Positions 27,410 to 36,047 of a stretch of DNA of 64,000 bases are shown in pieces; positions within the stretch are counted from its first letter, which is position 1, and each line of letters opens with the position of its first letter. The position numbers were made by a program, and so were the translations under genes. Source of the stretch: UBA668 sp039796575 (GTDB taxonomy: Bacteria > Actinomycetota > Acidimicrobiia > Acidimicrobiales > Ilumatobacteraceae); NCBI GenBank assembly GCA_039796575.1, contig JBDKJP010000053.1, positions 1-64,000 of the forward strand. Direction: 5' to 3'. The notes under the pieces are model-generated. The model had not been told where the DNA came from. It did no database searches and saw only the letters and a program-made list of their open reading frames with translations.

Positions 27410-27682
27410 CTAGCCCTGTGACCGCAACAGCGCAGCACCGAGGAGCGTGAGGCGATGACCCGTGCCCTCGTGCTCGACGAGGGCCAACTCCTGCAGCCGT
27501 CGCACGTTCGACATCACCGTCGAACGGTCGAGACGGGTGCGGCGCACGAGCGCCGCGGTGTTGATGCCCGGGTACTGCTCGACGAGCCGCATCGTGGTGC
27601 GGGTCCAGTTCGCGCCACGCCGATCGAGCGCGGCCAACCGGACGGCGAGCTCCTCGAGTTGCTCCGGCGTCGGCTCGGTCAC
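27410..27682 (-). CDS. small winged-helix DNA-binding protein
   Basis: 90 aa. One winged-helix domain: PGINTAALVRRTRLDRSTVM as helix-turn-helix and ALVEHEGTGHRLTLLGAALL as the wing, MarR/IclR-like. GTG overlaps the stop of the LysE gene (GTGA), so expression is coupled and it may regulate the exporter. Confidence 0.7.
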   Translation of the reverse strand: MTEPTPEQLEELAVRLAALDRRGANWTRTTMRLVEQYPGINTAALVRRTRLDRSTVMSNVRRLQELALVEHEGTGHRLTLLGAALLRSQG

Positions 27683-28320
27683 GACTTCTTCGCGTTGGCC
27701 GCCGACGCCGTGGCGGCCATCAGCCCGAGCCCGATGAACACCGTGCCGGCCACCCACCGCCGCACGAACGGCAGCGCCTTGCCGCGCAGCAGCACGTCGC
27801 GCAGGCTGCTCGCGAGGAGCGAGTAGGTGCTGTCGGTGCAGGCGCCGATGAGCACGAACACGAGGCCGAGCACCAGCGCCTGCAGGCCGGGGCGACCGAG
27901 GTCGGGCTTGATGAACTGCGGGAGGAACGACAGGAAGAACAGCGCCACCTTCGGGTTGAGCACGTTCACCACCACACCCTGGCGGAACGATCGGATGGGG
28001 CTGACGCTCACCTGCGTGGTGTCGATGTCGCTCGGCTTGGTCAGCAGCGTGCGCACCCCGACGTAGACGAGGTAGCCCGCGCCCAGCCACTTCACGGTGT
28101 TGAAGGCGGTGGCCGACGTGGCGAGCACTGCGCTCAGGCCGACGGCAGCGGCGAGTGCGTGCACGAGGTTGCCGAGCGACAACCCGGCGACCGCGGCGAG
28201 GCCGGCCTCGCGACCGTCGCTGACGCTGCGGTTCACGATGTACAGCACCGCCGGACCGGGGATGATGAGCAGAATGAACGACGCGGCGGCGAACGCCGCG
28301 ATGGTCGACGGGCTGGGCAT
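27679..28320 (-). CDS. LysE/RhtB-family amino-acid exporter
   Basis: 213 aa, about six membrane helices. AAFAAASFILLIIPGPAVLY contains the family PGP motif; NVLNPKVALFFLSFLPQF is the second hallmark. Exports amino acids or homoserine lactone-like compounds; substrate unknown. TAGGGT lies 7 nt before the ATG, so it can start its own message within the minus-strand run. Confidence 0.9.
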   Translation of the reverse strand: MPSPSTIAAFAAASFILLIIPGPAVLYIVNRSVSDGREAGLAAVAGLSLGNLVHALAAAVGLSAVLATSATAFNTVKWLGAGYLVYVGVRTLLTKPSDIDTTQVSVSPIRSFRQGVVVNVLNPKVALFFLSFLPQFIKPDLGRPGLQALVLGLVFVLIGACTDSTYSLLASSLRDVLLRGKALPFVRRWVAGTVFIGLGLMAATASAANAKKS

Positions 28321-28337
28321 TGCCGTGACCCTATTCG

Positions 28338-28826
28338 TCAGATCCCGACGTCGACGGGTCGATTCGGCGGACCGTCGCGGAGCAGTGCGTCGAGGTGGTG
28401 ACGCAGCGAGCGCGGCACGAACGGCAGGCCGTCGTGGATCTCGTGCAGGTGCCACCAGCGCACCTCGAACAGGTACTCGGCGCGGAGCTCGTCCCACGAC
28501 AACCGTGGCTGAGGTTCGAACACCGGGGTACGCACGACGTGGATGCGTTCGCGCTGGCCGTCCCACTTGCCGTCGATGAACGGGATGACGTGCAGTCGGT
28601 CCCATACGTGCGGACCGATCTCCACGCCCGAGAGGCCGAGTTCCTCCTCGAGCTCTCGGTGGAGCGCATCGACGGGCGACTCGCCCGGCTCGATGCCGCC
28701 GCCGGGCAGCGCCCAGCGCGTCCCCGCGTCGGGGAACTCGAACCGCACGAGCAGCACACGGTGGTCGGGGTCGAGCACCAGCGCCCGCACGGCCTCGCGG
28801 ATGCGCAGGCCCTCGGCGTCGGTCAT
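28338..28826 (-). CDS. Nudix hydrolase
   Basis: 162 aa. Nudix box GGGIEPGESPVDALHRELEE plus ELG around residues 42-64, preceded by RVLLVRFEFPDAGTRWALP. Hydrolyses a nucleoside diphosphate derivative. Its ATG overlaps the stop of the DUF3039 gene (ATGA), so the pair is coupled. Confidence 0.88.
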   Translation of the reverse strand: MTDAEGLRIREAVRALVLDPDHRVLLVRFEFPDAGTRWALPGGGIEPGESPVDALHRELEEELGLSGVEIGPHVWDRLHVIPFIDGKWDGQRERIHVVRTPVFEPQPRLSWDELRAEYLFEVRWWHLHEIHDGLPFVPRSLRHHLDALLRDGPPNRPVDVGI

Positions 28827-29107
28827 TCGTCGGGGCGTTCGTTGAGCCCGTCGTTGAACGCCCGGTACATCTCGTAGATGCTCTTGCACTCCTCGCAGAT
28901 GGGCAGCTGCTTCGGGTCGCGCGACGGCACCCACACGTAGCCGCACAGGGCCTCGAGCGGGGTGCCGTAGATGCGTGCCTCGAGCACCTTCGCCGCTGCG
29001 TTCTCGCCCGGGTCGGTCTTCACGATGTGCGCCGCCGTGGGCTCACCCGTCTGGGTGACCTCCTCGGTGTCGGGAGTGAGAGTGGGGAGGGGTGCGACCG
29101 AGCTCAC
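28823..29107 (-). CDS. DUF3039 protein
   Basis: 94 aa. Actinobacterial family with CGYVWVPSRDPKQLPICEEC, giving a Cys…CxxC set that may bind zinc. Function unknown. GTG start; it opens the minus-strand run DUF3039-Nudix-LysE-wHTH-PfkB and is divergent from the FmdB-like gene. Confidence 0.85.
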   Translation of the reverse strand: MSSVAPLPTLTPDTEEVTQTGEPTAAHIVKTDPGENAAAKVLEARIYGTPLEALCGYVWVPSRDPKQLPICEECKSIYEMYRAFNDGLNERPDE

Positions 29108-29148
29108 GGCTGACAGTCAACCACAGCCCTGCGGTACAGTGGCGGGCG

Positions 29149-29376
29149 ATGCCGCTGTACGAGTTCAAGTGCAAGGAGTGCGACGACACCTTCGAGGTGC
29201 GTCGACCCATGAGCGAGGCCTCCGACCCCGCCACGTGCCCGCAGGGCCACGACGGTGCGGTGCGCCTGCTGAGCGTGTTCGCCAGCGTCGGCGCCTCCGG
29301 TGCCTCGGCCCCCGCTCCTGCGGCCCGCCCCGGTGGCGGTCACGGGTGTGGCGGCGGCTGCGCCTGCGCGCACTGA
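29149..29376 (+). CDS. FmdB-like zinc-ribbon protein
   Basis: 75 aa. MPLYEFKCKECDDTFEVRRP with a later CPQGH gives the FmdB zinc ribbon; the tail is Gly/Cys-rich (GHGCGGGCACAH), a possible second metal site. Regulatory role assumed for the family, not shown. TACAGT lies 8 nt before the ATG with TGACAG 18 nt further upstream, a reasonable promoter. Confidence 0.88.
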   Translation: MPLYEFKCKECDDTFEVRRPMSEASDPATCPQGHDGAVRLLSVFASVGASGASAPAPAARPGGGHGCGGGCACAH

Positions 29377-29388
29377 CCGCGTCCGGCC

Positions 29389-30015
29389 TCAGCGCAACGA
29401 CGCCAGCTCGGCCGCCATGTTGGCTCGCGCCCGCGACTCGCGTTCGCGACGCATGACCTCGGTGCTGAACAGCACGGGCATGTCGAGGAAGCGACGCAAC
29501 ACGGCGGCGCGCCCCGCGCGCCAGTCGGCGTCGGCGACGTGCGCGTACTCGACCCGCACGCCCTGCACGTACGCCGCGTAGTCCTTCGGCTCGGCACCGA
29601 GGATGGCCAGGTCGGCATCGACCAGCACGGCCTCGTCGGCCGTCGCGGGGGAGTGTCCGGCAGTGGCCATGACCAACCGGTGCACGTCGTCGGCGCGCTC
29701 GACCGCCCAGCCGAGCCCGATGGCCACGTCGTGGGCCAGCCGGGCGCTGACCGCTTCGTTGTCGGTGCGCGTCGCGTCGTACACCGCGTCGTGCCACAGC
29801 GCGGCCAGCCGCACCGCAGCCAGGTCGACCCCGTCGGCCGCGCCCGACGCGGCGAGGTGGCCGACGTGGCGCAGCACCCACATCACATGCGTGGCGGTGT
29901 GGTAGCGGCGGTGCGGCTCGCGCAGCCGGGCGAGGAGGTGGTCGAGCGGGGTGGGGTCGGCGTCGCCGGCCAGCTGGTGCCATGTCGACCGCAGGGCCAC
30001 CTCGGGACTGCTCAT
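29389..30015 (-). CDS. HD-domain metal-dependent phosphohydrolase-like
   Basis: 208 aa. HD-type pattern: RRYHTATHVMWVLRHV (first His), LAALWHDAVYD (HD) and VLVDADLAILG (final Asp). Family members include predicted metal-dependent phosphohydrolases; substrate unknown. TACCAT lies 6 nt before the ATG. Divergent from DUF4031 with 19 bp between starts. Confidence 0.8.
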   Translation of the reverse strand: MSSPEVALRSTWHQLAGDADPTPLDHLLARLREPHRRYHTATHVMWVLRHVGHLAASGAADGVDLAAVRLAALWHDAVYDATRTDNEAVSARLAHDVAIGLGWAVERADDVHRLVMATAGHSPATADEAVLVDADLAILGAEPKDYAAYVQGVRVEYAHVADADWRAGRAAVLRRFLDMPVLFSTEVMRRERESRARANMAAELASLR

Positions 30016-30034
30016 GGTGTGATGGTATGGCGGG

Positions 30035-30310
30035 ATGACGGTGCTGATCGACGAGCCGCGCTGGCACCTGCACGGGCGTACGTGGAGCCATCTGGTGAGC
30101 GACCAGAGCCTGGAGGAGCTGCACACCTTCGCCGAGGCGGCGGGCATCCCGCGCCGTGGCTTCCACGGTGATCACTACGACGTGCCCGAGGAGTACTACG
30201 ACACGATGGTGGAACTGGGCGCGGTGCCGACGCCGAGCCGTGAGCTGGTGCGCCGGCTGCGTGCGGCCGGCCTGCGGCTGAGCCCGGCGCAGCGCCGCGC
30301 CGCCGACTGA
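30035..30310 (+). CDS. DUF4031 protein
   Basis: 91 aa. TVLIDEPRWHLHGRTWSHLV then SDQSLEELHTFAEAAGIPRR and GDHYDVPEE, the conserved core of DUF4031. Function unknown. Short, basic C-terminus. Confidence 0.85.
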   Translation: MTVLIDEPRWHLHGRTWSHLVSDQSLEELHTFAEAAGIPRRGFHGDHYDVPEEYYDTMVELGAVPTPSRELVRRLRAAGLRLSPAQRRAAD

Positions 30311-30324
30311 CCCCCGCCGCGCGG

Positions 30325-30750
30325 TCAACGCGACCACCGTTCGGGCTCACCGAGCAGGTCGCGCGGGCACTCGAACCCGTGTGGCCCGATGACGAACCAC
30401 TCGACGAGTTGCAGCCCGACCGACTCGCACATCGCGCTGGCCTCGAGCCACCGGTCGACGTCGCCAGGGAGCACGCCGCTGTCGGGTCGCACCGACGCGG
30501 CGAGCACCTGCGTGGCGAGCGGCTGGAACGACGCCAGCTCACAGCACAGTTCGACCACCACGAGCACCTGGTCGGGGCGGGCGGCGTGGGGGATGGACAG
30601 CACCGTGCCGTCGACGCTGCGGCCCCCTGGGCCGAGCAGGCAGGCGAGCACCTCGTGCTCGACCGGTCGCTTGACGGCAAGCGCCATCAGGTACATCGCA
30701 TCGTCGGCGCAACGGACGGGCATCGGCCCGAGGGCACGGGTGCAGGACAT
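30325..30750 (-). CDS. hypothetical protein
   Basis: 141 aa. No clear family. The ending (VGLQLVEWFVIGPHGFECPR) faintly recalls RadC/JAB-type domains but lacks the HxH metal motif. Strong Shine-Dalgarno GGAGG 8 nt before the ATG supports the start. Convergent with DUF4031. Confidence 0.6.
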   Translation of the reverse strand: MSCTRALGPMPVRCADDAMYLMALAVKRPVEHEVLACLLGPGGRSVDGTVLSIPHAARPDQVLVVVELCCELASFQPLATQVLAASVRPDSGVLPGDVDRWLEASAMCESVGLQLVEWFVIGPHGFECPRDLLGEPERWSR

Positions 30751-30883
30751 GGGGCGACCTCCAGGAACGCCCGCCGGAGGCCGGCGGGAGGGAACGGGGG
30801 GAAGCCGTGGTGCCGACCGTACGACAGGGGTGTCACAGGGATCGGAAGGGACGCCCGATCGGCCGGCGCACTAGGGTGCGGGC

Positions 30884-31240
30884 ATGGCCGACGTGACCAT
30901 CTACCACAACCCGAATTGAAACTCCTCCAGCAATGCCGTGAGCATTGCGAAGGAGCTCGGCGTCGACGCCGAGATCGTGCTGTACCTGAAGACGCCGCCC
31001 GATGCCGCCACGCTGCGGTCCATCATCGCCAAGCTCGAGGACCCGGTCACCGACCTGGTGCGCCGCGACAGCATGTGGCAGAAGCTGGGCCTCACCGAGG
31101 CCGACGCGCAGACCGAGGATCAGGTGGTCGATCTGCTCGTCAAGCACAAGCAGCTGCTGCAGCGTCCCGTGGTGGTGACCAAGAAGAAGGCCATCATCGG
31201 CCGTCCGAAGGATCGCGTTCGCACCCTGCTCGGCGGCTGA
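30884..31240 (+). CDS. ArsC/Spx-like selenoprotein (in-frame UGA as Sec)
   Basis: 118 aa if TGA 30917-30919 is selenocysteine. The N-terminus reads ADVTIYHNPN-U-NSSSNAVS then IAKEL, matching arsenate-reductase/Spx proteins (typically TIYHNPRCSKSRNAL) with Sec12 exactly at the catalytic Cys and Ser three residues on (UxxS). The rest follows the family: LYLKTPPDAATLRSIIAKL, then RPVVVTKKKAIIGRP and DRVRTLLGG. Expected role: thiol/selenol redox reduction, perhaps of arsenate. TAGGGT lies 6 nt before the ATG, so the frame upstream of the TGA is served by a normal start. A hairpin starts 2 nt after the TGA. Alternatives are a nonsense mutation or a shorter product from an internal start; the hairpin and intact frame argue against both. 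Sec machinery is not in this window. Confidence 0.85.
30922..30955 (+). promoter_or_regulatory. SECIS-like hairpin
   Basis: GCAATGC (30930-30936) and GCATTGC (30942-30948) pair perfectly around loop CGTGA, with a lower stem CTCC/GGAG (30922-30925 with 30952-30955) and an internal loop. The loop has G at its second position, as bacterial SECIS loops do. The stem uses codons AAT and ATT, rare in this GC3-rich sequence, which pair with each other, so RNA structure rather than codon preference seems to be selected. Confidence 0.8.
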
Positions 31241-31265
31241 ACCCGCGCGTCGGCTGAACCGAACG

Positions 31266-31526
31266 TCAGCGGCGGCCCTTGCGGCCGGCGATGGCCTGGA
31301 GCACGAGCAGCAGCAGGATCGAACCGAGCGCCGCGACCAGGACGGAGCGGAAGCCGAACTCGGTGACGCCCTTGTGGTCGATGGCCTGCATCAGCCAGCC
31401 GCCGATGACGGCGCCGAGCACGCCGACGGCCACCGTGTAGAGGCAGCCCGACTTCTGGTCGCCGGTCACCTTCCGGCCGATCAGCCCGGCGATGAGGCCC
31501 ACGAACACCCACGAGAAGAAACCCAT
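31266..31526 (-). CDS. GlsB/YeaQ/YmgE-family membrane protein
   Basis: 86 aa, three predicted helices (FSWVFVGLIAGLIGRKVTG, YTVAVGVLGAVIGGWLM, VLVAALGSILLLLVLQAIAG). The Gly-rich helices match the stress-response membrane family. Function poorly known. TACGAT lies 6 nt before the ATG. Confidence 0.88.
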   Translation of the reverse strand: MGFFSWVFVGLIAGLIGRKVTGDQKSGCLYTVAVGVLGAVIGGWLMQAIDHKGVTEFGFRSVLVAALGSILLLLVLQAIAGRKGRR

Positions 31527-31581
31527 GCGCCGATCGTATTCGGCTCTGCGTCGGGGTGGTCGCGGGCGTAAGGTCGGCCTC

Positions 31582-33372
31582 GTGGGGAAACGTTCCGGGT
31601 CGCGCTCATCGCCGACACCTGGAGCAGGTGGATGGAAGCTGCTGCGCACCATGCTCGCCGAGCAGAAGGCGGGCCTCGTGGCCGGCATGGTGGTCGGCAT
31701 CCTGTGGAGCGCCGGCAAGGTGGCGGTGCCGAAGCTCACCAGCCTCGCCGTCGACCGAGCCATCCTCGGCAGTGGCTCGTTGCTGTTCTGGTCGACCCTC
31801 ATCGCGGTGATGGCGGTCATCGCCGGTGTGTTCACCGCCTGGCGCCGGTGGTTCGCGTTCCGCGAGAGCCGCCTCACCGAGACCAAGCTGCGCGAGCAGT
31901 TGTTCGGCCACATCCTGCGCCTGCACGTCGCCTATCACGACCACACGCAGACCGGTCAGCTGATGAGCCGGGCGTCGAGCGACCTGCTGCAGATCCAGGG
32001 CTTCGTGGTCATGATCCCCATCACCGCGTCGAACCTCGCGATGGTGTCGGCCATCGTGGTCATCCTCTTCGTGCAGCAGCCGATGCTGGCCCTCGTCGCG
32101 TTGGCACCGCTGCCGTTCCTGAACGTGCTCGCCACCCGCTTCTCACGCCGCATCCATCCGGCGGTGCTGGCCGTGCAGCAGGAGCAGGCACAGCTCGCCA
32201 CCGTCGTGGAGGAGAGCGTCAGTGGCGTGCGCGTGATCAAGGGCTTCGGCGCACACGACGTGACGGCGAAGCGTCTGCAGAAGGAGGCCGACGACATCCG
32301 CACCGTGTCGCTGCAGGCCGCAAAGGTGCGCAGCGCGTTCCTGCCGGCGCTCGACCTGCTGCCCAACCTCGGCCTCCTCGCGGTGCTCGCGCTCGGCGGC
32401 CACCGGGTGCTGAACGGCGACATGACCGAGGGCCAGATGCTCGAGTTCATGCAGTACATCGGCCTGCTCATCTTCCCGCTCCGCAACCTCGGCATGACGG
32501 TGGCGTTCGGTCAGCGCGCCGCCGCGGCCCTGCTGCGCGTGAACGAGGTGCTGAGCACCGTGCCCGCGGTGGCCGACCCCGCCGAGCCGCGAGCGCTGCC
32601 GTCCGGTGACGCGGTGGGCGCGGTCACGTTCGACCACGTCGGCTTCGGCTACAGCGCCGACGCACCCGTGCTGCGCGACTTCCACCTCGCCATCCCTGCC
32701 GGTGCGTCGGTGGCGGTGGTGGGTGCCACCGGCAGCGGCAAGAGCACCGTCGCCCGGCTGCTCATCCGGTTCTACGACGCCACCTCGGGCGCCATCCGCG
32801 TCGACGGCGTCGACGTGCGCGACCTTCATCTCTCGGACCTGCGTCGTGAGGTGTCGGTGGTGTTCGAGGACACGTTCCTGTTCCACGACACCGTGGGCGC
32901 CAACATCGCGTTCGCCCGTCCCGACGCCCCGTTGGAGGAGGTCGAGGCCGCGGCCCGCCTGTCGGGCGCGCACGACTTCATCGTCGCCCTGCCCGACGGG
33001 TACGGCACCATGATCGGCGAGCGCGGCTACTCGCTCAGCGGCGGACAGCGCCAGCGCATCGCGCTCGCCCGCGCCATCCTGGCCAACCCGCGGGTGCTCA
33101 TCCTCGACGACGCCACCAGCGCGGTCGACCCGTCGAAGGAGCACGAGATCCGCGAGGCCATGCGCACCGTGATGACCGGGCGCACCACCATCGTCATCGC
33201 GCACCGCCCGGGCACCATCGCGTTGGCCGACACCGTGGTGCTGCTCGACGAGGGTGGTGTGGCCGCCACCGGCACGCACGACGAGCTGCTCGCCACGAAC
33301 GACCGCTACCGCGAAGTGCTCGCCGCGCTGATGGAGGACGACGACGACGTCGAGGCGGAGGTGAGTGGCTGA
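31582..33372 (+). CDS. ABC exporter half-transporter, degenerate NBD
   Basis: 596 aa. Six-helix type IV exporter domain (residues 20-330) and NBD (345-585). Walker A GATGSGKST, signature LSGGQRQR, but Walker B ends LILDDATS with Asp where the catalytic Glu should be; the H-loop AHRPG is present. Such a site is the non-hydrolysing half of heterodimeric exporters (TM287/288, BmrCD type). GTG 31582 with TAAGGT 7 nt upstream; starts further up would overlap the divergent GlsB gene. Its stop overlaps the ATG of the partner gene. Probably exports lipid or drug-like molecules. Confidence 0.9.
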   Translation: MGKRSGSRSSPTPGAGGWKLLRTMLAEQKAGLVAGMVVGILWSAGKVAVPKLTSLAVDRAILGSGSLLFWSTLIAVMAVIAGVFTAWRRWFAFRESRLTETKLREQLFGHILRLHVAYHDHTQTGQLMSRASSDLLQIQGFVVMIPITASNLAMVSAIVVILFVQQPMLALVALAPLPFLNVLATRFSRRIHPAVLAVQQEQAQLATVVEESVSGVRVIKGFGAHDVTAKRLQKEADDIRTVSLQAAKVRSAFLPALDLLPNLGLLAVLALGGHRVLNGDMTEGQMLEFMQYIGLLIFPLRNLGMTVAFGQRAAAALLRVNEVLSTVPAVADPAEPRALPSGDAVGAVTFDHVGFGYSADAPVLRDFHLAIPAGASVAVVGATGSGKSTVARLLIRFYDATSGAIRVDGVDVRDLHLSDLRREVSVVFEDTFLFHDTVGANIAFARPDAPLEEVEAAARLSGAHDFIVALPDGYGTMIGERGYSLSGGQRQRIALARAILANPRVLILDDATSAVDPSKEHEIREAMRTVMTGRTTIVIAHRPGTIALADTVVLLDEGGVAATGTHDELLATNDRYREVLAALMEDDDDVEAEVSG

Positions 33373-35162
33373 TGTGGGCCGGAGGTGCCATCAGCGACGA
33401 GGACCGCCTCGATCGCGCCGAGACCAGCCGTGTGCTGCGCCGGTCGCTGCAGTTCGCGCAGCCCTACAAGCGCACCATCTACTGGGCCATCGGTCTCGTC
33501 TGCGCGTCCACGGCCGCCACCGTGGCCGGCCCGGTGTTCGTGAAGTACGGCCTCGACCACGGCATCGGCCAGCAGAGCGCCCGAGCGCTGAACCTCGCCG
33601 TCGCGTGCTACCTCGCGACCGTGATCATCGGCTATGTGGTGGGGCGGTTGCAGTACCTCGCCATCAACCGCGCCGGCGAGGGGTTCCTGCGCGACCTGCG
33701 CGTCACGGTGTTCGACCGGCTGCAGGCGCAGTCGATGGCGTTCTTCGACCGCAACAAGGCGGGCGTGCTGGTGAGCCGCATGACCGCCGACATCGAGAGC
33801 ATGGGCGAGCTCATCCAGTGGGGGCTGCTGCAGTTCATCGCCGCCGGCCTGCTGCTGGTGATGACGATCATCCTGATGGCGGTGATGAGCTGGCAGCTCA
33901 CCCTGATGGTGCTGCTGTTCGTCGTGCCGGTGCTCGGCATCGCGTCGGTGCGGTTCCAACGGCAGTCGAACGTGGCGTACCTCGACGTGCGCGAGCGTGT
34001 GGGCACCAACCTCGGCAACCTGCAGGAGGGCATCACCGGGGTGCGGGTCATCCAGGCGTACGGCCGCGAGGCCGAGCAGCACCGCCGCTTCGTCACGTCG
34101 AACCGAGCGCTCTACGGCAGCCACCTGCGCAGCGTGAAGGTGAGCACGTGGTACTTCGGTCTGGTCGAGTGGTCGGGCATCACGTCGATCGCGCTGGTGG
34201 TGGGCGTGGGCGGCTTCCTGGTGCACAACGGCTCGGTCGCGTTCGGCACGGTGGCGGCGTTCGTGCTGCTGCTCGGCAACCTGTTCGAACCGGTGCAGCA
34301 GCTGTCGCAGCTCTACAACACCGTGCAGAGCGCAGCCGCGTCGCTGCACAAGCTGTACGGGTTGATGGACGCCGAGCCCGACGTGGCCGAGCACCCCCGC
34401 CCCGTCGAGCTGCCTGCCGAGGGCGAGCTGTCGGCGCACGGTGTGACGTTCACCTACGACGGGACCGAACGTCCGGCGTTGCACGACGTGACCATCAGCG
34501 TGCGGCCGGGGGAGCGGCTGGCCCTCGTCGGCCCCACGGGTGCCGGCAAGAGCACGCTCGCGAAGCTGCTGTCGCGCCTGTACGACCCCACCTCCGGACA
34601 CGTCAGCTACGGCGACGTCGACGTGCGCCTGGTGTCGCTCGCCGAGTTGCGCGAGCGCGTCGTGGTGGTGCCGCAGGAGGGCTTCCTGTTCGGTGGCACC
34701 ATCCGCGACAACATCCGCATCGCCCGCCCTGCCGCCACCGACGACGAGGTGGCCGAGGCGCTCGTGGCCATCGGCGCGCTCGAACGCTTCGAGGAGTTCC
34801 CGGAAGGGCTCGACACCGAGGTGCGCGAGCGCGGGTCGCGCCTGTCGGCGGGCGAGCGGCAGCTGGTGTCGCTGGCACGTGCCGCGTTGGTCGACCCGGC
34901 GGTGCTGGTGCTCGACGAGGCCACCAGCAACCTCGACCCGGGCACCGAGGCCGTGGTGGAACGGGCCCTCGAACGGCTGATGGACGGGCGTGCCGTCATC
35001 GTGGTGGCACACCGGTTGAGCACCGTGCGCCGCGCCGACCGCATCGCCGTCATCGACCATGCGCGGCTGGTGGAGCTGGGCTCGCACGACGAGCTCATGG
35101 CGCTCGGTGGCAAGTACGCCGCGCTGGCCGACGCCTGGGCGCGTTCGCAACCCTCCGCCTGA
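33372..35162 (+). CDS. ABC exporter half-transporter, canonical NBD
   Basis: 596 aa. Same layout as its partner: membrane domain (25-330), NBD (350-590) with Walker A GPTGAGKST, Walker B VLVLDEATS with catalytic Glu, and H-loop AHRLS. The signature reads LSAGERQL rather than LSGGQ, which in a heterodimer would complete the degenerate site. ATG overlaps the previous stop (TGATG), so the two are made in step. Confidence 0.92.
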   Translation: MWAGGAISDEDRLDRAETSRVLRRSLQFAQPYKRTIYWAIGLVCASTAATVAGPVFVKYGLDHGIGQQSARALNLAVACYLATVIIGYVVGRLQYLAINRAGEGFLRDLRVTVFDRLQAQSMAFFDRNKAGVLVSRMTADIESMGELIQWGLLQFIAAGLLLVMTIILMAVMSWQLTLMVLLFVVPVLGIASVRFQRQSNVAYLDVRERVGTNLGNLQEGITGVRVIQAYGREAEQHRRFVTSNRALYGSHLRSVKVSTWYFGLVEWSGITSIALVVGVGGFLVHNGSVAFGTVAAFVLLLGNLFEPVQQLSQLYNTVQSAAASLHKLYGLMDAEPDVAEHPRPVELPAEGELSAHGVTFTYDGTERPALHDVTISVRPGERLALVGPTGAGKSTLAKLLSRLYDPTSGHVSYGDVDVRLVSLAELRERVVVVPQEGFLFGGTIRDNIRIARPAATDDEVAEALVAIGALERFEEFPEGLDTEVRERGSRLSAGERQLVSLARAALVDPAVLVLDEATSNLDPGTEAVVERALERLMDGRAVIVVAHRLSTVRRADRIAVIDHARLVELGSHDELMALGGKYAALADAWARSQPSA

Positions 35163-35187
35163 GCGGGCCCCGCGTTCTCGGTCGCGG

Positions 35188-35952
35188 TCAGGCGGCGCGG
35201 TCGAAGATGAGCACGAACTCGAGCAGGCCGTTGTCCTCGGTGGAGATGGTGGCGATGCTCGGGTTCGGGATGCCGAAGTCGGCGAACACCACGGGGATCT
35301 GCCCGAGGACGCCGATGCGGCCGTTGGCGAACGTGGCCTGCACCTCGAACGTGACCGGCTTCGTGACGCCGCGCAGCGTGAGGTCGCCCGTGGCGGTGGC
35401 CGTGATGGTGACGCCGTCAGCCGGGATCTCGCCGAAGTCGATCGGCTGGGTGAGCACGAACGTGGACATCGGGAACTCGTCGACCGACATGATGCGCCCG
35501 TTGAACTGGCCGTCACGGCGGCTCTCGTCGCTCTTGAACGTGGTCATGTCGACGGTGAAGTCGCCCGACTCCACGCTGGTGCCGGCGATGACGAACGTGC
35601 CGGCGATGGCGTTGGTGCGGCCGTTGGCAGTGGTGGCGAAGCCGTTGATGGTCTCGTCGACGCGGTAGCCGACCTCGCTCTCGGCACCGATGGTCCAGGT
35701 GCCGTCGACGCCCTCGGCGACCGCGGCGGTGGTGGTGCTCTCACCCGGCTCGGTGGGGTCGGTGGACGTGTCGCCGGTGGTGCTGTCGACGACCACGGTG
35801 GTGGTGCCGTTCAGCCGATCGAGCACGTCGTCGTTGTTGAACTCGTCGTCGGCCTGGTTGATGACCTTCGCGTAGAGGAACGACCCGCCCAACACGAGCG
35901 CGATCAGCACGACGACGCCGATGACGATCTTCTTCCAGTGGCGCTGCAACAT
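35188..35952 (-). CDS. YceI-like lipid-binding protein, membrane-anchored
   Basis: 254 aa. MLQRHWKKIVIGVVVLIALV forms an N-terminal anchor, then an acidic/Thr-rich linker to about residue 75, then a YceI lipocalin-like barrel (GYRVDETINGFATTANGRTN… GDFTVDMTTFKSDESRRDGQ… GDLTLRGVTKPVTF). YceI proteins bind isoprenoids in the periplasm; here it would face outside. Divergent from the aminopeptidase gene. Confidence 0.85.
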   Translation of the reverse strand: MLQRHWKKIVIGVVVLIALVLGGSFLYAKVINQADDEFNNDDVLDRLNGTTTVVVDSTTGDTSTDPTEPGESTTTAAVAEGVDGTWTIGAESEVGYRVDETINGFATTANGRTNAIAGTFVIAGTSVESGDFTVDMTTFKSDESRRDGQFNGRIMSVDEFPMSTFVLTQPIDFGEIPADGVTITATATGDLTLRGVTKPVTFEVQATFANGRIGVLGQIPVVFADFGIPNPSIATISTEDNGLLEFVLIFDRAA

Positions 35953-36047
35953 TCCCGTACTCCCCAACTCGTCGCGAACCGTCGATGATTGCAGACGCAA
36001 CGGGGCCGCGCACGTCGGGCGCGCCATCGGGACGGCAGACTGGGGAG

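Noticed and set aside
30917..30919. TGA as a simple nonsense mutation
   Set aside because: The position coincides with the catalytic Cys, downstream codons show no decay and a constrained stem follows; still, it cannot be excluded without the Sec machinery.
30938..31240. Separate 100-residue gene starting at an internal GTG after the TGA
   Set aside because: It would lack the first strand and catalytic loop of the fold, and the promoter and family N-terminus lie upstream of the TGA.
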